NCBI GenBank assembly: GCA_007134175.1
Contig: SLLF01000219.1
Coordinates: 1 to 10,754, forward strand
From: Kiritimatiellia bacterium
GTDB lineage: Bacteria > Verrucomicrobiota > Kiritimatiellia > SLAD01
DNA: 10,754 nt
Direction of reading: 5' to 3'
Positions 6,092-10,754 of this stretch are shown here, one piece after another (position 1 is the stretch's first letter; the number at the start of each line of letters is the position of its first letter). A model generated the notes under the pieces. It saw only the letters and a program-made list of their open reading frames with translations, searched no databases and was not told where the DNA came from. The translations under genes were made by a program, and so were the position numbers.

Positions 6092-6991
6092 CTACCCGGC
6101 TGCCGCGTTCCAAATCCCTTCAATTTCTGCCCCGCGATCACCCTGTACAATACAAACCAAGCGTGGTGCAGGCAGCGGGTGCCCGGTACATTCCTCATGC
6201 TGAATACCGGATGAAGAGGCGTCCACGGCGTAACAGCGTTCCCCCGCATGCAGGAAGCCCTTGGCCCGGTACAAGCCCTCGCCGGAGAGCGCTACCCGCC
6301 GTTCGAAATCCTCCAGCCCCTCAATCGGGTCACGCACTACAAAGCGATGGAAGTTCGGATCCACACAAGGAGCCAGTTCGCCTGTCGTAGCCGGTAGCGG
6401 TGCCGGGTCCCAGATGTCGCACTCGGCTTCCCCGTGTCGCATCTCCACCCAGGCGGCCGCCGGCTGAATGGCCATAGCCTCGGCCCGTACGGCCACCAAC
6501 GCGGCTGCGTCGTAGCGATCCACTTTGCTGACCAGCAGGGTGTCGGCACAGGCAACCTGCGCCTTGATGTTGGGCAGCGTGCGACACAATTTATGGAACG
6601 TCCCGGGATCGATTACGGCCAGAATCCGGCGCAACGTGAATACCTGGTCGAGCTGCGTTTCCTGCAGCATTTTATGCACCACGCGCGGGTCGGCCATACC
6701 GCTGGCTTCGATCACCACCCCGGTAGGGGGCCCGCCACCGATTTCCCCGTGGGCCAGGCTGCGCAGCACCCGGATGAAATCCGTTACCAGACAGCGGCAA
6801 AAGATGCTCCCCCCCGATATCGGGACCACCTGGGCGCCCATCCGCCGTACCAATTCGCCGTCTACGTCCACTGCGGCAAAATCGTTGACCAAATAGACGA
6901 CGCGTCGGGTGCGATAGCGCGCCGCCTGACGCTTGAGGAACGTCGTCTTACCGCTCCCCAGAAAGCCCGTGACCAGCACCACCGGGATCAT
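6092..6991 (-). CDS. CobW/G3E (COG0523) family GTPase with altered metal motif
   Basis: A 299-residue P-loop GTPase and the last gene of the corrinoid operon. Motifs are Walker A GFLGSGKTT (9-17), VNDFAAVDVD (35-44), a Walker B-like VVIEASGMADP (92-102), an S-K-x-D base-recognition motif in LLVSKVDR (152-159, with S in place of N), and a C-terminal CobW_C-like domain containing YRAKGFLH (241-248). G3E GTPases are metal chaperones or cofactor-insertion factors. The usual metal site G-G-C-x-C-C is changed: residues 60-67 read GGSIFCRC, leaving C65 and C67 but not the two earlier cysteines. The start ATG overlaps the UroD stop as ATGA, and AAGGGA (6997-7002) lies five bases upstream. This tight coupling suggests it serves the corrinoid or zinc methyltransferase, for example by metal or cofactor loading, which is an inference. 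Confidence 0.88.
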   Translation of the reverse strand: MIPVVLVTGFLGSGKTTFLKRQAARYRTRRVVYLVNDFAAVDVDGELVRRMGAQVVPISGGSIFCRCLVTDFIRVLRSLAHGEIGGGPPTGVVIEASGMADPRVVHKMLQETQLDQVFTLRRILAVIDPGTFHKLCRTLPNIKAQVACADTLLVSKVDRYDAAALVAVRAEAMAIQPAAAWVEMRHGEAECDIWDPAPLPATTGELAPCVDPNFHRFVVRDPIEGLEDFERRVALSGEGLYRAKGFLHAGERCYAVDASSSGIQHEECTGHPLPAPRLVCIVQGDRGAEIEGIWNAAAG

Positions 6992-8361
6992 GCCAGTCCC
7001 TTGGCTCGAGCCCGCTCTTCAATCGCGGCAACCAACGTACGCTGGTCCGGGATGATCGAGGCGAAGACCGGCTCCCCTTCAATGCAGATGGTCGGCAAAT
7101 TCTTTACGCCCAGCTTCTGCATCATGCCCAAACCGGCGCGCACCTTGATCTTGTGCTCGTTGATATAGGTCCTGACCGGCGTGGCCCGGGCGGCACGCTC
7201 GACCGCCTCCAGCATGTACTGGCACGGGGCGCAGGACGTGGAGTCCAGCGTGATGACATCGAGGATGACCGCCGGGGCGTCATCGTAGTCCGGTACCTGA
7301 ACATCGGTATAATCGTCGATCTTGGCCGCCTGCTTGGTTGTCCGGACAATTTCCCGCTGGTATTCGTCCTGTACCACGGCCGCCACCGCCTCCAGATTCT
7401 CCGGCGGTGTGGCGTACGGCAAATCACACCCCGGGGCCAGAATCAAGGGTGCGCCGGCACATTGGTCCATGATGCCGACCGCCTCGCGTTGTGCGTCTTC
7501 CGGTGTGCCCAACAGCAAGACCGCTGTCAGCTTCAGATTGCCCCCGATACTTTTCTGGTGCGCCTTGGCCAATTTAGACAGGGTGACCATATCGATCTGT
7601 TCGTCCACGGAAATATTGTCCGCCGCCGTCGCGCACATCGGTTCCAGGTTGCGGGTGACATCGCCACAGACAAAGAGCGACGAAAAGTGGCCGCGATCAC
7701 GGATCATCTTAAAGACCTTGTTCAAGGCCGGCGCAACAAAATTGCCAAAGTGTTCCGGCGATATCTGGCTGGTCATCGGGTCCACCACCGCGATCACGTC
7801 CGCACCGTGGTCCAGGTAGTAAGCGGCCATTTCCATGGCGCGCTCGGCGGCAAAATCGATGATCGCCTTGACGTGGTCTTCATCGTCGAACATGTCGAGG
7901 AATATTTCGTTGCCGCGCAGGTGCAGGGCCAGCGTAAAGGGGCCGCATAGCAAGCCGTACAACGCCACCTCATCGCCCATCTCCCCCTTCACCCGGTCCA
8001 GTGCGTCCAGTACGACCGGGATGCGACCGGCATCGGGATCAAGTTTCGGCAGTTCGGCGAGTGAACCGCTCGTCAACGGATGCGAAATGACAGCTGGCGG
8101 CACTTCGGCCGCCCAGTTCAAGTCGCAGCCAAGCACTTCCGCCTCGACCTGCAAATCGAACATCACCGGCAAGCCGTCGGGTTGATAGCGTTCGCGCGCT
8201 ACACGCAACCCCTCCACAAGCAAATCGGCCGACTTTAGATATTCGTCGGCGCGTTTTTGCAGCAGATATCCACCGTGACAGCCGACAAACGGCAGCCAGG
8301 GAGGCCGGTCAACCGGTTCGCGATTAAGCGTTTTGAGAATACGTTCTTTGCCAGTCATCAT
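6988..8361 (-). CDS. UroD-family (MtaA/CmuA-like) methyltransferase fused to thioredoxin-like domain
   Basis: A 457-residue two-domain protein. Residues 1-345 are a uroporphyrinogen-decarboxylase-fold domain of the corrinoid methyltransferase branch: it opens GKERILKTLNREPVDRPP and has GPFTLALHLRG (140-150) and DPMTSQISPEHF (194-205). In MtaA/MtbA the zinc ligands are His-x-Cys and a later Cys. Here FVCGD has Phe230 for the His and keeps C232, and C312 is kept in APGCDLPYATPPENL. Residues about 364-457 form a thioredoxin-like domain with C377-A-P-C380 and a putative cis-proline at P423 (NLPTICIEG). The domain presumably transfers methyl between a corrinoid protein and a thiol or other substrate; the redox domain might reduce or accept a group. 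AGGAAAGGA (8365-8373) precedes two adjacent ATGs at 8361 and 8358; either may be used. It is the third gene of the operon. Confidence 0.85.
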   Translation of the reverse strand: MMTGKERILKTLNREPVDRPPWLPFVGCHGGYLLQKRADEYLKSADLLVEGLRVARERYQPDGLPVMFDLQVEAEVLGCDLNWAAEVPPAVISHPLTSGSLAELPKLDPDAGRIPVVLDALDRVKGEMGDEVALYGLLCGPFTLALHLRGNEIFLDMFDDEDHVKAIIDFAAERAMEMAAYYLDHGADVIAVVDPMTSQISPEHFGNFVAPALNKVFKMIRDRGHFSSLFVCGDVTRNLEPMCATAADNISVDEQIDMVTLSKLAKAHQKSIGGNLKLTAVLLLGTPEDAQREAVGIMDQCAGAPLILAPGCDLPYATPPENLEAVAAVVQDEYQREIVRTTKQAAKIDDYTDVQVPDYDDAPAVILDVITLDSTSCAPCQYMLEAVERAARATPVRTYINEHKIKVRAGLGMMQKLGVKNLPTICIEGEPVFASIIPDQRTLVAAIEERARAKGLA

Positions 8362-8379
8362 TGGTCCTTTCCTGTGGGA
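8362..8379 (-). promoter_or_regulatory. Ribosome-binding site of the UroD-thioredoxin gene
   Basis: The 18-base gap after the activator gene contains AGGAAAGGA (8373-8365 on the minus strand), a doubled Shine-Dalgarno. It is the longest internal gap of the operon and contains no room for a terminator. Confidence 0.6.
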
Positions 8380-10080
8380 TTAGATTTGTTCAAGGGGTTC
8401 GCTGTGGCCATTCCGCTGCGCAAAGCCGGGAAACCAGTCGAGATCCAGATGCGGCAGGCTCAGGGCATCGATGAAGTTGGCTTCGAAGCTGGGTTCCAGA
8501 TTCAACTCTACAATCTGCGGCCGGTCGATCAAGCCGTCGCACTGTGCCAGCGCGCCTTCCTCCATCAAGCCGCGATACGCGCCGGCTAACGAACCGTTGC
8601 CGACCACCTTGAAACGGTCCAGGGGAATATCGGGCAACAAACCGATGTGGACGGCATTGGTTAAATTCAAATGTTTAGCAAACCCGCCGGCCAACTCTAT
8701 GCGGTCCAGATCCTGAAACGTCAGGCCGACCCGCTCGAGCAACGTTACCAGGCCGGCGAAGATGGCGCCTTTGGCTTTGAGCACCTGGGCCACGTCATAT
8801 TCCGACACGTACACCGGTTCACCCGTTAGACTTTCTTCAGCGGGAGCCAGCAGAAAACTATGAACCGGCTGGTCCGGTTGACCGGCGGCATGATAGCGTT
8901 TCAGAGCGCGTAGTTGAGCCACATCGAAGCGGCCACGCGCATTCAACCAGCCGGCCCGCAAACCGGCCGCCAGAAAATCGACCACCCCGCTACCACAGAT
9001 ACCTTTAGGGGCGGTGTGGCCGATAACCTTCCACTCGAGCAGACCGTCAGGGCGGTTGGTTACCGCTTCAATCGCGCCTTCCGCCGCCCGGCAGCCGCTA
9101 CTTAGCCCCGCTCCTTCGAAGGCCGGGCCGGCGGCGGTGGCGCAGGCGGTCAGCTGCCCGTTGTGTTGCAGAATCATTTCGCCGTTGGTGCCGATATCCA
9201 CCAGCAGCGTAGTCGTGGCGCGCTGCGGCAACCCGATGACATACATGTCCGCCACCAAATCGCCGCCGATATAGCCCGACACCGAGGGCAAGGCGGATAC
9301 GGTGGCGGCGGGATGAATGTCCACCCCCAACGCGGCCGCCGGCTGGTCGGCGTAGGAGCGCGTCACCGGGTTGAACGGGATCCGGCCGATGGTTTCCGGC
9401 GATAACCCGTAAAACAGATGGGTCATGACCGTGTTACCGGACACCACCAAGCGACCGACGGCATGTCGTTTGATTTTGTGGCGGCTGCAGAGGATCTGGA
9501 TGAGGCGGTTGATGGTCTTATCCAGCACCAACGTTTGCAGCTCGGCCAACTTTTCGGGCGTGGTGGCGTAGGAGATGCGCGAGGCGACATCGTCTGCACG
9601 CCCGATTTGCTGGTTGTACATGCTGGCCTTGTCCAGCACCGTGCCATCCCGCAAATCGACCAGTACCGCCACCACCGTGGTTGTCCCGATATCCACCGCC
9701 ACCCCGTAAGGTGCAGCCGGTTCGCCAACCGGCCGCCAGTTAAGCTGGCCCGCCGCCGGTAAATCCAGGACGTCATCGATCTGCGCCCGGTATTCAACCA
9801 CCGAGGAGTGCGGGAAACAGATTTCGCCATGCGTTGAGAGCAGGCTGGTTTGGCAGGCCCGGACCAGCGCGGGCGGCCCTTCACGGGCGGGTTCCAGCTC
9901 TTGGGTGCCGACGCGAAAACGGCCGGCCATCAAGTAGCAGCGGCAGCCTTGACAGTGCCCTTGTCCGCCGCAGCGTGTGTTCAGGGTGATGCCTGCACGC
10001 GCAGCCGTGGCGGTCAGCTTTTCTGCCCCGTCCGGTTTGACAACCCGTTTTTCGGTGTCGGTATGGATCGCCAGCGGCAT
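8380..10080 (-). CDS. RACo-type ATP-dependent reductive activator of corrinoid protein (2Fe-2S/ASKHA)
   Basis: A 566-residue protein. The N-terminal ferredoxin-like domain (about 1-95) has C37, C43, C46 and C76 in the plant-type C-x5-C-x2-C-xn-C pattern for a 2Fe-2S cluster; an extra C48 is present. A linker (about 96-120) leads to a large ASKHA ATPase region (DUF4445 type) with YGVAVDIGTTTV, SGYIGGDLVADM, TTLLVDIGTNGEM, PKGICGSGVVDFLAAG and IELAGGFAKHLNL. Known family members couple ATP hydrolysis to electron transfer from the cluster to Co(II) of a corrinoid protein, restoring the active Co(I) state after accidental oxidation. Length and domain order match the family. The start overlaps the corrinoid-protein stop by one base (TGATG), so the two are translationally coupled and the corrinoid protein is the likely target. 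Confidence 0.93.
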   Translation of the reverse strand: MPLAIHTDTEKRVVKPDGAEKLTATAARAGITLNTRCGGQGHCQGCRCYLMAGRFRVGTQELEPAREGPPALVRACQTSLLSTHGEICFPHSSVVEYRAQIDDVLDLPAAGQLNWRPVGEPAAPYGVAVDIGTTTVVAVLVDLRDGTVLDKASMYNQQIGRADDVASRISYATTPEKLAELQTLVLDKTINRLIQILCSRHKIKRHAVGRLVVSGNTVMTHLFYGLSPETIGRIPFNPVTRSYADQPAAALGVDIHPAATVSALPSVSGYIGGDLVADMYVIGLPQRATTTLLVDIGTNGEMILQHNGQLTACATAAGPAFEGAGLSSGCRAAEGAIEAVTNRPDGLLEWKVIGHTAPKGICGSGVVDFLAAGLRAGWLNARGRFDVAQLRALKRYHAAGQPDQPVHSFLLAPAEESLTGEPVYVSEYDVAQVLKAKGAIFAGLVTLLERVGLTFQDLDRIELAGGFAKHLNLTNAVHIGLLPDIPLDRFKVVGNGSLAGAYRGLMEEGALAQCDGLIDRPQIVELNLEPSFEANFIDALSLPHLDLDWFPGFAQRNGHSEPLEQI

Positions 10081-10703
10081 CAGCTCGCTAGGCAGGACTC
10101 CACTGCGCGCACCGCATCGTTGGCGTCCGACCCGTAGGCGTCGGCGCCAATTTCCGTTGCGTATTCCTGAGTGATCGGGGCGCCACCAATGATGATCTTC
10201 ACATCATCCCGTCCCTTGAAGTGCGCCACCACATCCTTCATATAGGACATCGTCGTCGTCAGCAGCGCACTCAAGCAAATCACGTTGGCCCCGCCGGTGA
10301 CCGCTTCCTCGTATTTTTCGACCGTGCAATCGACCCCCAGATCCTGCACCTCGAAGCCGGCCCCTTTCAGCATCATGGCCACCAGGTTCTTGCCGATATC
10401 GTGCAAGTCCCCTTTCACTGTCCCGATTGCGATCTTGGCGCGGGCCTTGTGCCCGACTTGCGCCAGCAAAGGTTCGATAATATCGAGACCCGCCTGCATG
10501 GCACGCGCGGCGATCAGCATTTCCGGTACGTACACCTCGTTCCGCGAAAACTTGTCACCGATATCCCGCATGGCCGGAATCATCGTATCATTCAACAACG
10601 CAATGGGATCGCCGCCGGCGTCCACTTCCTGCTGAACCCGTTCCGCCACCAGCTTGCGGTTACCCTTGCAAATCCCATCAAACAACTCTTGAATTAACGG
10701 CAT
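10080..10703 (-). CDS. Methyltransferase corrinoid-binding protein (MtaC/MtbC/MttC-like)
   Basis: A 207-residue cobalamin carrier, of the usual length. The N-terminal helical cap (about 1-85) contains the conserved MIPAMRDIGDKFSRNEVYVPEML. A Rossmann-like B12 domain (about 88-205) follows, with the D-x-H-x-x-G motif at D99-L-H101-D-I-G104. H101 would ligate cobalt from below, with S145 (CLSALLTTTM) and G173-G174 (IIGGAPIT) as further conserved cofactor contacts. It shuttles a methyl group between a substrate-specific methyltransferase and an acceptor methyltransferase in the cytoplasm. It is the first operon gene in the window. AAAGGAG (10711-10717) lies seven bases before the ATG. It is encoded with its activator, which supports a catabolic or methylotrophic role rather than methionine synthesis; the substrate cannot be read from the sequence. 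Confidence 0.95.
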   Translation of the reverse strand: MPLIQELFDGICKGNRKLVAERVQQEVDAGGDPIALLNDTMIPAMRDIGDKFSRNEVYVPEMLIAARAMQAGLDIIEPLLAQVGHKARAKIAIGTVKGDLHDIGKNLVAMMLKGAGFEVQDLGVDCTVEKYEEAVTGGANVICLSALLTTTMSYMKDVVAHFKGRDDVKIIIGGAPITQEYATEIGADAYGSDANDAVRAVESCLAS

Positions 10704-10754
10704 GATTTAACTCCTTTGATCCTGTAGTACTGCATATCGGCCCCTACCATTCAC
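10704..10754 (-). promoter_or_regulatory. Upstream edge of the corrinoid operon, with Shine-Dalgarno
   Basis: AAAGGAG at 10711-10717 (minus strand) gives a strong ribosome-binding site for the corrinoid protein. Two of three minus-strand frames stay open to the window edge, so the end of another upstream operon gene may lie here, but 51 bases are too few to tell. No promoter or cobalamin riboswitch can be recognised in this stretch. Confidence 0.6.

Noticed and set aside
6434..7168. Plus-strand open frame (244 codons) opposite the CobW gene
   Set aside because: Composition is His/Arg/Gly-rich shadow sequence, and it runs across the CobW-UroD junction. The minus-strand genes have Walker A and other motifs.
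7153..7950. Long plus-strand open frame (265 codons) opposite the UroD-thioredoxin gene
   Set aside because: It is antisense to a gene with clear family motifs, has no recognisable domain and is explained by GC-rich codon bias that suppresses stops on the opposite strand.

Overview
The window is a GC-rich stretch of bacterial chromosome with nine protein genes and almost no non-coding space. I see no RNA genes, insertion sequences, CRISPR arrays or phage genes. The gene content suggests an anaerobic bacterium, perhaps of the PVC group (Kiritimatiellota, Lentisphaerota or Verrucomicrobiota) or a similar deep-branching phylum. It combines a DUF1573 surface protein, a DUF2851 protein, a GldA/NosF-like ABC ATPase and a corrinoid methyl-transfer operon. 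This placement is an inference from family distribution, not from a marker gene.

Layout. Positions 1-260 (minus) hold the N-terminal part of an RNA 2',3'-cyclic phosphodiesterase (ThpR/LigT type). A 325-base divergent spacer with two palindromes follows. Positions 586-3549 (plus) hold three co-directional genes: a UPF0316/DUF2179 membrane protein, an exported DUF1573 protein translationally coupled to it, and an exported S41-type (C-terminal processing) protease homologue. That homologue appears to have lost both catalytic residues. Its stop codon overlaps that of a convergent ABC-transporter ATPase (3546-4472, minus), which has no permease beside it. An 88-base divergent spacer then leads to a DUF2851 gene (4561-6078, plus).

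Positions 6092-10703 (minus) form the most striking unit, a compact four-gene operon. In transcription order it encodes a methyltransferase corrinoid protein, a RACo-type 2Fe-2S/ASKHA reductive activator, a UroD-family (MtaA/CmuA-like) methyltransferase fused to a C-terminal thioredoxin-like domain, and a CobW/G3E GTPase. The genes are joined by a 1-base overlap, an 18-base gap and a 4-base overlap.

The expected logic of the operon is as follows. The corrinoid protein carries a methyl group on cobalamin. The activator re-reduces cobalamin that has oxidised to Co(II), at the expense of ATP. The UroD-like enzyme moves the methyl group onto or off the corrinoid. The GTPase probably serves metal or cofactor delivery. 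No separate MttB- or MtaB-type substrate methyltransferase lies within the window, so the methyl donor and acceptor cannot be named. The fused thioredoxin domain and the altered metal motifs of the UroD and CobW proteins make this operon a candidate for a variant methyl-transfer system.
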